From positions 27,672-91,671 of the IMG/VR virus record IMGVR_UViG_3300020392_000009: a stretch of DNA of 64,000 nt. The stretch is one strand, 5' to 3'. The DNA comes from a virus. This document shows, in pieces, positions 42,539-50,777 of the stretch. Position 1 is the first letter of the stretch; every line of letters begins with the position of its first letter. The notes below the pieces were generated by a model. It saw nothing but the letters and a program-made list of their open reading frames with translations, was not told the DNA's origin and did no database searches. The position numbers were made by a program, and so were the translations under genes.

Positions 42539-43780
42539 ATGAGAAGAGAATTATCAAATGGAAGATGGGATAGAGTCCTAAAAAGAAGAATGGTTGAATT
42601 ATCAGTAGCAGATAATTACGATGATGCTAAACACGAATGGATAGCAACTGGTAATGTTTGGTGGAGTGGTAATGGAGAAATACCCGATTGGGTCAGTAAT
42701 TCACACCATCAAAACTATTGTCTTTGTGGTCATGGTATTGTTTATCATTTCCATATCAAGAATACAGAAAATGGTAATGAAGATGTAGTCGGCAGTGACC
42801 ATATTAACTCCTACCTAATCATTAGACAGATTGCTCAAGAACTAAAAATTGACATTAATGAAGTAACAGATGAACAAGTTGCTGAATGGATTAAGGTTAG
42901 AGTTGGTTCTATGAAAGCAGAAGCATGGTGGGCTGAAAATGGTGAAATGTTTGAAGAGAGATTTAACTTTGTTAAAGAGTATGATTTGTGGAATAACACA
43001 AGAACAACTGATTGGTATTGGGACAATTCTCTAAAAATGACTAGACCTAGATTAGCCCTGCGTAAGAAAGGTAGTGGAACATTTGGAAACTCTGATTATA
43101 AAATGGCTTCTGTTGTTTGGAGATGGAATCATCCTAATAATCCTAAGAATCAACAAAGAGTTCATGGCTATCCTAACAAGAAACTAATGATGGATATTAA
43201 CTATCTATTCGTAAGAGAAAAGGATAGTATTCTAGAGTTTATGGAAACTCAAAGAAAACTCGAAGAGAAAAGAGCCGAGATTGCCGAAGAACGACGAATA
43301 GAACAAGAACGACGACAAAGAGAACAAGAAGAAAGACAAAGAAAGTGGGAAGAAGAAAGACCTGCTAGAGAAGCAAGAGAAGCCGCTAGAAAAGAACAAC
43401 AGCGAATATTAAGAGAGCGACGGGAACTAGAAGCAAAAAGACAACAGCAAATAAAACTGGCTCAAAGTGCGGAAAACTTACAAACTAGGGATGAGAATTT
43501 TGAGGAAATGTGCCACTACTACGGAGTTCAACCATTTGGTTTAGAAACTGCTCAAAATGATTGGGAACGAAACTTCCTAAGTAGTATTAAAACTCAGATG
43601 ATTCAAAAGAAAGAACTAACATTACCACAATTAACAACGCTTAAAAGAGTTCTAACTTCTCAACCTACTGAAAAACAAATCAAGTTCTTGATTGATTTGG
43701 GTTATGAAGATGTTGATTCTATTAAGTCCAAGAATGAGGCTTCTAAGATAATTGGTCGCCTGTTACTTCGTGAGGACTGA
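42539..43780 (+). CDS. Zinc-site protein with long ER/K helix
   Basis: This roughly 413-residue protein has an N-terminal domain with YCLCGHGIVYHFHI, a likely Cys/His zinc site, seen in other phage proteins. Residues about 240-320 are almost purely Glu/Arg/Lys/Gln and predicted to be a single stable helix. The C-terminal domain (TEKQIKFLIDLGYEDVDSI, then NEASKIIGRLL) is a small module found in various phage proteins. ATG 42539 is the better start because it lies just after the helicase stop. Function unknown, probably linked to the helicase. Confidence 0.65.
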   Translation: MRRELSNGRWDRVLKRRMVELSVADNYDDAKHEWIATGNVWWSGNGEIPDWVSNSHHQNYCLCGHGIVYHFHIKNTENGNEDVVGSDHINSYLIIRQIAQELKIDINEVTDEQVAEWIKVRVGSMKAEAWWAENGEMFEERFNFVKEYDLWNNTRTTDWYWDNSLKMTRPRLALRKKGSGTFGNSDYKMASVVWRWNHPNNPKNQQRVHGYPNKKLMMDINYLFVREKDSILEFMETQRKLEEKRAEIAEERRIEQERRQREQEERQRKWEEERPAREAREAARKEQQRILRERRELEAKRQQQIKLAQSAENLQTRDENFEEMCHYYGVQPFGLETAQNDWERNFLSSIKTQMIQKKELTLPQLTTLKRVLTSQPTEKQIKFLIDLGYEDVDSIKSKNEASKIIGRLLLRED

Positions 43781-43882
43781 ACTAGAATGGGGTTTTTTGA
43801 GAGTAATGAATAGCGAATCCTAATATACCTTATCATAGGCTACTTTCACTAGCCTGCTATTCCCCCTATTGGAGTTGATACT
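43781..43882 (+). other. Short intergenic region with nested inverted repeats
   Basis: A T-run (GGGGTTTTTT, about 43789-43798) just after the stop may terminate transcription. Downstream, GAATAGC (about 43809) pairs with GCTATTC (about 43857), enclosing AGGCTA/TAGCCT. It could be a terminator or leader structure. Confidence 0.35.
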
Positions 43883-44110
43883 ATGTTCAATTGGCTTAAG
43901 CAGTTCTTTGTAAAAGAACGAAAAGAACAAATTCCTAAATGTTACAAGTGTGGATTGGTGGCATCCACAATGGTATTTATGGAATTCAAAACTATGGAAC
44001 TAGAACAAATAGAAGAAAGTATTCTAGTTCAACTTTGTAATCATTGTCATAAAGAATTATTTGTTTTGTATGACAAAGACTACATTCCACCACTAATAAA
44101 GGAAGAATAA
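43883..44110 (+). CDS. Small zinc-ribbon protein
   Basis: This 75-residue protein has CYKC (20-23) and CNHC (52-55), a four-cysteine zinc ribbon separated by strands. Function unknown; such proteins often bind nucleic acid or contact RNA polymerase. First gene after a small intergenic region. Confidence 0.65.
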   Translation: MFNWLKQFFVKERKEQIPKCYKCGLVASTMVFMEFKTMELEQIEESILVQLCNHCHKELFVLYDKDYIPPLIKEE

Positions 44111-44112
44111 AA

Positions 44113-44286
44113 ATGAAAATGAAAGAAATAATACCTAAGCACAAACAACACCAATACAAACCTGAATATCTAGATAGAGGTGTGGCTATGGAACAACGAA
44201 GAATAGAGATATTCAAGAAACTAGTTGCTGTAAATTACAGTCACTCAAAAGCATATGAAATATCAAAAAGGAGAATGAAAATATGA
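44113..44286 (+). CDS. 57-residue basic protein
   Basis: This frame (MKMKEIIPKHKQHQYKPEYL...) begins 2 nt after the upstream stop and ends in an ATGA overlap with the next gene. It is basic and helical. Function unknown. Confidence 0.55.
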   Translation: MKMKEIIPKHKQHQYKPEYLDRGVAMEQRRIEIFKKLVAVNYSHSKAYEISKRRMKI

Positions 44287-44531
44287 AAATAAAACAAGAA
44301 TTTGGAAATACAATATATAACGATGGAACAATTGCTATGAAAGTAAGATACATTTTTGAAGATGCAGTATCTATGATGCTATTTTTCAAAGATGATATCT
44401 GGTATAATAGAGAGCCAAATGATGGTAATAGTTGGGAAGTTAATAGAAGCAATTTAACTATAACTTGCACTACCTATGTCAAGGCACTAGACCATTATAA
44501 CTCATTGATAAAAGAGGGCGAAGAAGAATGA
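44283..44531 (+). CDS. Small unknown early protein
   Basis: This 82-residue protein is beta-rich in the first 55 residues with an acidic C-terminal helix. Overlaps both neighbours by ATGA junctions, consistent with a translationally coupled early operon. Confidence 0.6.
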   Translation: MKIKQEFGNTIYNDGTIAMKVRYIFEDAVSMMLFFKDDIWYNREPNDGNSWEVNRSNLTITCTTYVKALDHYNSLIKEGEEE

Positions 44532-44647
44532 AAGTAAATTGGAATGAACTATGGAAAAAATATTATCCTAAATTAAGTCCTAAAGAAGCGCATGCAGAAT
44601 TAATGCAAAGGTTTCCTGAATTAGCAGAGGTGAAAGAAGATGAGTAA
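44528..44647 (+). CDS. 39-residue peptide
   Basis: The frame MKVNWNELWKKYYPKLSPKE... overlaps the preceding stop (ATGA) and the following start. It contains an amphipathic helix with aromatic residues. Packing between neighbours is the only support. Confidence 0.45.
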   Translation: MKVNWNELWKKYYPKLSPKEAHAELMQRFPELAEVKEDE

Positions 44648-44789
44648 TTACCCCGATAATATGTGTTGGGCATCATTAGATGACCATTTAGACCCACAAT
44701 TAGATTGTGGCTGTTATTCAAGTGATGATTGTGACTGCTATTTAGAATGCGGTTGTTATGTAGAAGAATGCGAGTGTGAGGAAGAATGA
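44640..44789 (+). CDS. Cysteine-rich acidic peptide with CxC repeats
   Basis: This 49-residue protein has four CxC pairs (CGC, CDC, CGC, CEC) spaced about every 9 residues in a background of Asp/Glu. It could bind metal (metallothionein-like) or form a compact disulfide knot. Its ATG and stop both overlap neighbouring genes. Function unknown. Confidence 0.6.
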   Translation: MSNYPDNMCWASLDDHLDPQLDCGCYSSDDCDCYLECGCYVEECECEEE

Positions 44790-45430
44790 ATATATTTGCA
44801 TTATCAAGATGTCCCATTGAATCAACTGTTCAAATGATAGACAAACACATAGTTAAGATGCCAACGGAAACTTGCCAAATGCTACATACTAATGCACTAT
44901 TTCAAGAGTTTTCTGATATGTATGGCTACGAACCTAGTCTTGCTAGATTGAAAGAATACCATGAAGAAAGCGGCTCTATTCTAATGAAGCCTGCTATGCT
45001 TAATCACCCTAGCACTATTTGGGCTAGACAAAGTATTCATAACACCCTTTGGCTTTATCAGCATGGTATGGCGCTTTGTGAAGAATATACCTTTAGATAT
45101 GGTAAAGTGCATGGAACTTATAACAGAATGCTACAAACACCTATGGAGTTTGATGCAGATTCTAATTTAGCAACTCCCGTTCATATTGCCATGTTTGATG
45201 TTTACCGATTAGATAGGAACGATTATCTACATTTAAATGACTGGGACTTTGTTATCAAAAGTTATCAGCATTATTATTTAGAAGCAAAATGGTCTTTTGC
45301 TAATTGGAAATCTAGAGATATTCCTAGTTGGTGGCCTAAAGACCACATAGAAAAGAAATATGCCCCTGTTAGAGAGGCATATCAAAGAAAAATAGAAGAA
45401 TACAGGAGGAAAGCACTTGAGAACTTGTGA
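44786..45430 (+). CDS. Conserved phage-type protein (MNIF...DKHxVKM family)
   Basis: This 214-residue protein has an N-terminal signature (MNIFALSRCP, then DKHIVKMPTETCQML). With the WARQS and Trp-rich C-terminal segments (AKWSFANWKSRD) it matches a family I recall from many tailed phages, function not established. There is no obvious catalytic motif, although the conserved His, Lys and Glu could be functional. It is helical and soluble. Confidence 0.65.
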   Translation: MNIFALSRCPIESTVQMIDKHIVKMPTETCQMLHTNALFQEFSDMYGYEPSLARLKEYHEESGSILMKPAMLNHPSTIWARQSIHNTLWLYQHGMALCEEYTFRYGKVHGTYNRMLQTPMEFDADSNLATPVHIAMFDVYRLDRNDYLHLNDWDFVIKSYQHYYLEAKWSFANWKSRDIPSWWPKDHIEKKYAPVREAYQRKIEEYRRKALENL

Positions 45431-45740
45431 GATATGTGAAGGTAAAGGTTGGTATTTAAGTTCAGACCCAACCTATGAATGTGTAATAAAAGAAGAATGT
45501 TTGGATTGTAAATACCATGAAATGTATCGAGATTCAGTAACAGAAAATCTTTACAAATTATTTAGGGATGTTAGTCCTGTTAAGGTTGCCATTCTTTTAG
45601 CAGAATTTATTGTTAATTCTGTTGATGCTAACCCAAAAGATAAACTAGATAGGTTAGATGAAATAGTCATGTCTAAGAACACTAGAGGAGTAATGCTTCT
45701 AGGTCAAGGATATGCAAATGCTCTAAAGGAGGAAATATAA
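45417..45740 (+). CDS. Zinc-binding protein, TTG start
   Basis: This 107-residue protein has an N-terminal CEIC...C...CLDC cluster (residues 4-31) resembling a DnaJ-type zinc module, then a helical domain. The TTG start at 45417 lies inside the end of the upstream gene; no ATG is available before the cysteines. Function unknown. Confidence 0.55.
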   Translation: MRTCEICEGKGWYLSSDPTYECVIKEECLDCKYHEMYRDSVTENLYKLFRDVSPVKVAILLAEFIVNSVDANPKDKLDRLDEIVMSKNTRGVMLLGQGYANALKEEI

Positions 45741-46000
45741 TGGAAGTAGAATATAGAATAATAAACTCGGCAGAAATGCCACCGATAATAATAAGCCAAA
45801 CTGAAAATGATAAGCCTAAAATCGTAGTCAATTCATATCATAAAATATGGATTAGTCTGTATCGCAAGACGATAGCAGGAATAGTTCATAGTCTACAGGA
45901 TAAGATGGACGACCTTTTGACATCATTTTTAGTGGAACAAAGACAGTTTGAAAAAGATGACCAAGATTTTATGAATGATTCAACAGGTGATTTAGAATGA
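45740..46000 (+). CDS. Small unknown early protein
   Basis: This 86-residue protein is beta-rich at the N-terminus and helical and acidic at the C-terminus. Start overlaps the preceding stop (TAATG) and its stop overlaps the next ATG. No recognised family. Confidence 0.6.
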   Translation: MEVEYRIINSAEMPPIIISQTENDKPKIVVNSYHKIWISLYRKTIAGIVHSLQDKMDDLLTSFLVEQRQFEKDDQDFMNDSTGDLE

Positions 46001-46116
46001 TACAGAAGATTTTGAAGATAACAGGCGACATATTGAGTGTTTGCTTGGTATGGGGGCTAGCCCTACTATTGCTACCCCTCATATTGATTATTGCCCCGTT
46101 CAGCCTTTTGGCCTGA
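45997..46116 (+). CDS. 39-residue single-pass membrane peptide
   Basis: The frame MIQKILKITGDILSVCLVWG is followed by a run of Leu/Ala/Pro/Ile, forming one transmembrane helix. ATGA overlap with the upstream gene. A small holin-like or host-membrane factor is possible. Only hydrophobicity and position support it. Confidence 0.5.
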   Translation: MIQKILKITGDILSVCLVWGLALLLLPLILIIAPFSLLA

Positions 46117-46120
46117 ATAG

Positions 46121-46132
46121 TTTAAATAGTGG
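46121..46132 (+). promoter_or_regulatory. TATA-box promoter before the ubiquitin-like gene
   Basis: GTTTAAATAGTGG, sharing TTTAAATAGTG with the boxes at 40303 and 8498. It lies about 40 nt before ATG 46166, which also has a ribosome-binding site (CAGGAGATG), so the transcript would have a short leader. Confidence 0.55.
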
Positions 46133-46165
46133 AGAGAAAGAAAGAAAAATACAGGAGATGAAAAT

Positions 46166-46372
46166 ATGATTAAGTTAAGAATAATGAATGATACCGGACA
46201 CACAGATTTGATGTTAGAAGCAAGTAGCGTGATTGAGCAGATAGAAACTCACCCTACCCATTGGTGTTTTATTGATGGAGAAATGGTAGCGAGAGAAGAT
46301 ATTGCAGAGATTAACTGGGAAACTGTTGAGACAGTAGACCTAGTAAATGCTATCGTTGGAGGAAACCTTTGA
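46166..46372 (+). CDS. Candidate ubiquitin-like (beta-grasp) protein ending in Gly-Gly
   Basis: The 68 residues fit a beta-grasp order: strand MIKLRIMN (1-8), strand HTDLMLEA (12-19), helix SSVIEQIETHPT, strand HWCFIDGEMV and a last strand VETVDLVNAIVGG. The diglycine (65-66) is followed by only two residues (NL), as in ubiquitin-like precursors trimmed by JAMM peptidases. An E1-like gene and a JAMM gene lie 4 kb downstream. It could be a conjugated tag or a sulfur carrier. The fold is read by eye, so the call is tentative. Confidence 0.5.
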   Translation: MIKLRIMNDTGHTDLMLEASSVIEQIETHPTHWCFIDGEMVAREDIAEINWETVETVDLVNAIVGGNL

Positions 46373-46398
46373 ATTAGACTATTCGTTCTTTCCCCTTA

Positions 46399-46436
46399 GA
46401 GGGGTAGACTCGTAATGGGGCTTGAGTCTACCCCTC
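46399..46436 (+). terminator. Long hairpin after the ubiquitin-like gene
   Basis: Perfect 13-bp stem GAGGGGTAGACTC (46399-46411) with GAGTCTACCCCTC (46424-46436), 12-nt loop. It lies 27 nt after the stop codon. No U-tract follows directly, so it may act as an RNA stability element or terminator. A second weaker pair, GATAGG...CCTATTC, lies just after it. Confidence 0.5.
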
Positions 46437-46480
46437 ACAAAACGATAGGTTTATGTTCCTTATCCTATTCAAAATCAAAT

Positions 46481-46624
46481 ATGAATGATGAGCAGATAGT
46501 TGCACAGTCTTTCGAGGAACTAAGAAAGATGATTCATACCGATAGATTAACTCAAAAAGAAGTTGATAGAGGTATGAAGATAATCACAACTTTAGAGAAG
46601 TTGTTTAGATTAAAGGAGGTCTAG
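46481..46624 (+). CDS. Small helical protein
   Basis: This 47-residue protein starts MNDEQIVAQSFEELRKMI. ATG 46481 is preferred to an upstream frame at 46415 that would run through the hairpin. TTTATG about 30 nt upstream may be a TATA box for a leaderless message. Function unknown. Confidence 0.5.
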   Translation: MNDEQIVAQSFEELRKMIHTDRLTQKEVDRGMKIITTLEKLFRLKEV

Positions 46625-46626
46625 TA

Positions 46627-47013
46627 GTGCCTAGCCTCGTTAAAAAATATAATGAAGCACTAGACATAATGCTCTTTATTTTGAAAGACTTTTCAAGCGA
46701 GAGCATTCTTATTATGAAAAATTCAATAAAAGTAATTGAAGAGTTTCATGACATATTCGATACGGATGCTAGTAAAATATCAACGCTACATTATGATTTT
46801 TGTAGACTTGATGAACTATATAAAATTGAAGAAGCGGTTGAAATTGGTTTTAAAAAATTTTTAATTAAAAACATAAAAGAAACTAAAAGCATGCTAGACT
46901 ACCATAACCACAATTGTAAAACTAGTTGTATAATTTGTGAAACAAGGAAAAAAATGGAAGGTGAATTATTTGAAAGAAAAAGACCCAAAATACCAAAAAA
47001 GCACAAGAAATAA
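46627..47013 (+). CDS. Helical protein with C-terminal Cys/His cluster, GTG start
   Basis: This 128-residue protein starts at GTG 46627 preceded by AAGGAGGT, a strong ribosome-binding site. The body is helical and the C-terminus has HNHNCKTSCIIC, a likely zinc site, and a Lys-rich tail. Function unknown. Confidence 0.6.
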   Translation: MPSLVKKYNEALDIMLFILKDFSSESILIMKNSIKVIEEFHDIFDTDASKISTLHYDFCRLDELYKIEEAVEIGFKKFLIKNIKETKSMLDYHNHNCKTSCIICETRKKMEGELFERKRPKIPKKHKK

Positions 47014-47128
47014 GAAAATAGCAACAAGATGTAGAGTTTGTGGTGGCCAACTTACTAACATAATAGAAATAGAAAATGAGTGTCACATAATCTGTGACAA
47101 AGATAATAAAAATGTATATATGATGTGA
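46970..47128 (+). CDS. Small zinc-binding protein overlapping its neighbour
   Basis: This roughly 52-residue protein has CRVCGG and a later Cys pair region (ECHIICDK). TTG 46970 follows GGAAGGTGA; a GTG at 46961 is the alternative. It overlaps the end of the preceding gene in another frame. Function unknown. Confidence 0.45.
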   Translation: MKEKDPKYQKSTRNKKIATRCRVCGGQLTNIIEIENECHIICDKDNKNVYMM

Positions 47129-47132
47129 TAAT

Positions 47133-48323
47133 ATGAATGAAGAAAAAGAATACACAATAGAAATAGATATACCCACGCCCGACGACCAACATGAAACTTA
47201 TGGTAAATTTACTATTACTTGGGAAGGTCGCCGCTATGAATGGAATTCCGCCGTATTAAATATTAGAAATGGTGCAAAAGACCCTATTTTTGAATCGGTT
47301 AGAGGATATTTTAAAACCCAACTAGCCAATCTAAAGCATAAAAAAGAAATGTATTTCAGTATAGGTAATGTTCCTGTTCTATTAGAATATTCGTCTAGAT
47401 ACTACATGAACGGTAAAGCGGTTAGTTTCAATCATATGCTTAGTGTTCTTGCTAGAGTGGCATTAAAGTCTGTTTGGACTGATGATAAATTACAATTACA
47501 AAGAACCCTACTTAAGACTCTAAATGTATCAGAGGACATTAGATATGTTTTAGAAAACAGAATGCCATATAATTTTTACAAAGACTTTGATAAAGTAGAA
47601 GTTAGGTTGAATGTTCAACAAATAGGCTCTGACGAATATGCCGTAGAGGTTAGTGATGGAATTTGGGGAACTATGAAAGGTAAAGATATTAACTCCTTTT
47701 GTTCCTTTTTCTTACATGGTAAAAAAACAGGAAAGTGGAAATTTTGTTCGCCTAATAGATTATTCGTAGAGACTGTTGGCCGTAAACCAACCCCTTCCGA
47801 AATAGAATTGATGATTCCTTTTCTAGAGCAAAATAGGACTGCTGATTTGATTGAGAAGAGAGCGCAAGAATTAGTTCAAGATATGGTAAAACAATTCTCT
47901 AATAGAATTACCCTCATCTACAAAGAGTCTAGAAAATTAGACGGCATGGTGGTTAGAGGAAAGGGCTATGATTGGTTTATTAGAGATAATGGAACTAGAA
48001 GCGGAACACAAAGAGTTTCTACTTATGTTTTATCTTCTAAGACAGAAGTTCAATATCATGGCGATGATGATGATGTTGGAGTAGAAATAGAATCTAATGA
48101 TTGGAGAGGGCCAATTTGTATAGATAATATGTCTAATAATGCCCCATTAGGCGACCAAATGTGTGCTAGGGCGTTTGCCGCACTCAATGATATCATGATG
48201 ATAAAAAGAGTAAGCACCATTAAAGGCTACATTAACAATATTGAGCCTAATACAGTTAGGTTAGATGATTTTGTTTTTGAGCAGGAGAGATTAGATGACA
48301 AGAAATTACACTTATATTTGTGA
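47133..48323 (+). CDS. Unknown 396-residue early protein
   Basis: This alpha/beta protein is beta-rich in residues 1-80 and 270-340, with an acidic GDDDDVGVEIES stretch. No family recognised. Its end overlaps the TFB gene by about 28 nt, so the two are probably co-expressed, and a role in transcription is possible but unproven. Confidence 0.6.
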   Translation: MNEEKEYTIEIDIPTPDDQHETYGKFTITWEGRRYEWNSAVLNIRNGAKDPIFESVRGYFKTQLANLKHKKEMYFSIGNVPVLLEYSSRYYMNGKAVSFNHMLSVLARVALKSVWTDDKLQLQRTLLKTLNVSEDIRYVLENRMPYNFYKDFDKVEVRLNVQQIGSDEYAVEVSDGIWGTMKGKDINSFCSFFLHGKKTGKWKFCSPNRLFVETVGRKPTPSEIELMIPFLEQNRTADLIEKRAQELVQDMVKQFSNRITLIYKESRKLDGMVVRGKGYDWFIRDNGTRSGTQRVSTYVLSSKTEVQYHGDDDDVGVEIESNDWRGPICIDNMSNNAPLGDQMCARAFAALNDIMMIKRVSTIKGYINNIEPNTVRLDDFVFEQERLDDKKLHLYL

Positions 48324-49155
48324 AGAGTGTTCTAGTAAATCAGTATCCTTTAACGAAAGACTAGGAGAAATGACCTGCGATGAATGTGGTTTAGTTATAA
48401 TAACCGAACTCTTTGAAGAAACGGTTCTTCCTGTTGATAAGAAAGGTAATTTTGTTCATTCTCCGGATAGAGGTAAATTAGGCTCTGTGATTAACGGTAA
48501 ATTAGGTAAAGTAGCAAAACACCACCATGTTAAATCTAATTACTCTTCCTACATCATGAGAGGATTATCTTTTTGTAAAATACTTCTAGCGAACTTTACT
48601 TCTAGTAGTTCAATAAGAGATAGATGCGAAGAGATATACATTACGCTATATCGAAAAAACATTATCAATAGGTCATCTTACGAGGATAGAGCCTGTGCAA
48701 TTGTATATTACTGTCTATTAGAAAATAATACGCCTGTAAAATATGCAGATGTTTGCTCGATAGAGTTTCAAAACGATAAGTCTAAAGTAATTAAATTAGT
48801 TAAGAAAATCAAAAAGACCTTTGGTAAAGTGACTAGACCAATAGACTACCGCTATGAAATAGAAAGAGTAGCAGTTCAAGTTCTAAACAATATAGGATTT
48901 GTTCAACAATGCTTAGATATACATGATTATTTTCAACCAATAATAAACGAAAGTAATTACAATATTCCTACTACCTATCCTGTGGCAATTGCTTGGATAG
49001 CGACTAATGTTAATTGTAGAACCGATGTAACGGCTAGTAAGATAAGTAGGAATTGTAGTGTATCTAGGTGGTCTATTAGAAACACAACTAATAGACTATT
49101 AGAATTAATAGGAAAAGAAGAAATAAAACAAATAAGAGGAAAGGAATTAAAATGA
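48295..49155 (+). CDS. tfb: Archaeal transcription factor B (TFIIB-like)
   Basis: The 286-residue protein has an N-terminal zinc ribbon (CEEC, CDEC; residues 9-33), a short linker with a B-reader-like region, then two helical repeats matching the cyclin folds of TFB (residues about 85-180 and 190-280). It would recruit host RNA polymerase to TATA-bound TBP and so favour viral promoters. The TTTAAATAGTG boxes in this genome are candidate targets. Length is close to cellular TFB (about 300). Confidence 0.9.
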   Translation: MTRNYTYICEECSSKSVSFNERLGEMTCDECGLVIITELFEETVLPVDKKGNFVHSPDRGKLGSVINGKLGKVAKHHHVKSNYSSYIMRGLSFCKILLANFTSSSSIRDRCEEIYITLYRKNIINRSSYEDRACAIVYYCLLENNTPVKYADVCSIEFQNDKSKVIKLVKKIKKTFGKVTRPIDYRYEIERVAVQVLNNIGFVQQCLDIHDYFQPIINESNYNIPTTYPVAIAWIATNVNCRTDVTASKISRNCSVSRWSIRNTTNRLLELIGKEEIKQIRGKELK

Positions 49156-49352
49156 TAAATGAAGAATGGATTGAATACTATGTGTATTTAGAAGAATTAC
49201 GACAAAGTGGAGTAACCAATATGTTTGGTTCTGCTCCATATTTGAGAGAGGAGTTCGGCTTAGGCCGAAGAGAATCAATAAAGATTGTAGCAAACTGGAT
49301 GGATAACTACGAAGAATTGATAGAGAAAGGAATAATTAGTAGAGGTGAATAA
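49152..49352 (+). CDS. Small conserved phage-type protein
   Basis: This 66-residue protein has the segment YVYLEELRQSGVTNMFGSAP and a following helix, a pattern I recall from many phage proteins of unknown function. ATGA overlap with the TFB stop. Confidence 0.6.
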   Translation: MINEEWIEYYVYLEELRQSGVTNMFGSAPYLREEFGLGRRESIKIVANWMDNYEELIEKGIISRGE

Positions 49353-49353
49353 T

Positions 49354-49743
49354 ATGAAAAATTTGATTGACCCTAAGACAAAAGCGAAGATGTTGAAAGA
49401 ACAGTTTGATGTTAAAACATATTGTGGAATAGCAGATGCTCATGGTTTAGAGTCTTTCATGGAATGCGAGGGCATTGGATATGCTCCAATGACCATTACT
49501 ATGAGAGCAAGGCTAAATAGACAAAGACACGCTATGGTTTATTGGGTAGAATTACCCGATAACAAGGCAGAACAAATGAACGAAGCAATAGAGCAAGCGC
49601 AAAAAGATAACAATTGGCACACGCCATTGTTACTACTAAAGAATCCCGACTTTGTTGAGAATGTATCATTTGAAAATTCTATGAAAAGTAGTTGGGATAT
49701 GTTACCTAATGACAAACTAGACCCATATTGGGGGGGACAGTAA
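49354..49743 (+). CDS. Unknown early protein
   Basis: This 129-residue alpha/beta protein has a single cysteine pair region (TYCGIADAHGLESFMECEG). ATG 49354 follows AGAGGTGAA and is preferred to GTG 49345. It ends next to the following start. Function unknown. Confidence 0.55.
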   Translation: MKNLIDPKTKAKMLKEQFDVKTYCGIADAHGLESFMECEGIGYAPMTITMRARLNRQRHAMVYWVELPDNKAEQMNEAIEQAQKDNNWHTPLLLLKNPDFVENVSFENSMKSSWDMLPNDKLDPYWGGQ

Positions 49744-49955
49744 TGAAAGACAAATTACAATACCCAACAATAGCAATACAACTAGTAAATCCACAAGGTA
49801 TGCCTTATGATATGCCGGATGATTGGATAGAAACCGTTCTTTCTATTGCGGCTATAATTAATGATAAGTATAAGATTGGCGTTGATACAGTCTTTGGAAC
49901 AGCATCAAGAGAAGGATTTGAAATATTAAGTAAAGAATGTAGTAAAGAGGAATAA
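49743..49955 (+). CDS. Small unknown early protein
   Basis: This 70-residue protein has a predicted strand-helix-strand-helix order. ATG 49743 follows GGGGGGACAG, so it is preferred to an upstream start at 49728. Function unknown. Confidence 0.55.
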   Translation: MKDKLQYPTIAIQLVNPQGMPYDMPDDWIETVLSIAAIINDKYKIGVDTVFGTASREGFEILSKECSKEE

Positions 49956-49957
49956 AA

Positions 49958-50218
49958 ATGTTAAGGAATAAAGATGGAAAATTGTATGTAGGAGATAAAG
50001 AAGTTATCAAAGGCTACGAATCATTTAGTGGTTGGTATTGGTTTGTAACTGAAATAGAAGAAGAGGATTATGGAGGACATCCTCTATACTTTGGATATGT
50101 TCAAGGCTTTGAAAATGAATGGGGAACATTTTGGCATGGAGAACTACAACCGCTAATTGAACAAGGTAGAGTTTGGGAGATTAATGAAGTTGATTTACCA
50201 TATGCAGGGAGGAGATAA
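49958..50218 (+). CDS. DUF2958-like protein
   Basis: The 86-residue protein has GWYWFVTEIEEEDYG, then YFGYVQGFENEWGTF and a GEL segment. This resembles DUF2958, a small domain common on plasmids and phages, function unknown. Positioned directly before the E1-like gene. Confidence 0.5.
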   Translation: MLRNKDGKLYVGDKEVIKGYESFSGWYWFVTEIEEEDYGGHPLYFGYVQGFENEWGTFWHGELQPLIEQGRVWEINEVDLPYAGRR

Positions 50219-50219
50219 A

Positions 50220-50777
50220 ATGAAAAGAAAAGTATTAGTAATTGGAGCAGGAGGTATTGGGAGTTTCTTGATACCTCTTTTAGATAAAGTAGGATTGTAT
50301 GACATAACGGTGGCAGACCCCGATAAAGTAGAAACGAAGAACCTACCTTATCAAAATTTTACAGAATCTCTAGTAGGAAAGAATAAAGCAGTTGTTATGG
50401 GTCATTATAAATCCGTATCTAATAGTATTGTTTATCCTATTCTAACTGAAAAACAAATGAAAGGTTATGACTTGGTTATTTGTTGTGTAGACAATTTAGG
50501 CCTTAGAAGGACAATGTATAACACAAAGATTAAGTGGTTAGACTTGCGGGCGCAAGGCAGGAATGCCGCACTTGTGAGCCATAAAGCCGACATTAAGATG
50601 TATGAAAGTTTATTGGCAGGTAAAGATGGGTCATTCTCTTGTCAAGGAGATTCTTGGGATGGGAGTAACAAAGGAGTTCATTTTATGCAAGTTGCTATCG
50701 CAGGAATGGGCGCACAATGGATTCAAAGATACTTCAATGATGAAGAAGTATGTGACTTTAAGGTGGTGAATGTATGA
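50220..50777 (+). CDS. ThiF/HesA/E1-like activating enzyme
   Basis: The 185-residue protein has the Rossmann ATP-binding motif GAGGIGS (9-15), the E1 signature DPDKVETKNLPYQNF (33-47, normally D.D.VE..NL.RQ) and CCVDN (88-92). A cysteine in FSCQGDS (141) could form a thioester. No zinc-binding CxxC pairs and no E2 domain. It would adenylate a ubiquitin-like C-terminus. ATG 50220 follows GGGAGGAG. Coupled to the JAMM gene. The arrangement recalls the PRTRC-type ThiF/JAB pair. Confidence 0.8.
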   Translation: MKRKVLVIGAGGIGSFLIPLLDKVGLYDITVADPDKVETKNLPYQNFTESLVGKNKAVVMGHYKSVSNSIVYPILTEKQMKGYDLVICCVDNLGLRRTMYNTKIKWLDLRAQGRNAALVSHKADIKMYESLLAGKDGSFSCQGDSWDGSNKGVHFMQVAIAGMGAQWIQRYFNDEEVCDFKVVNV

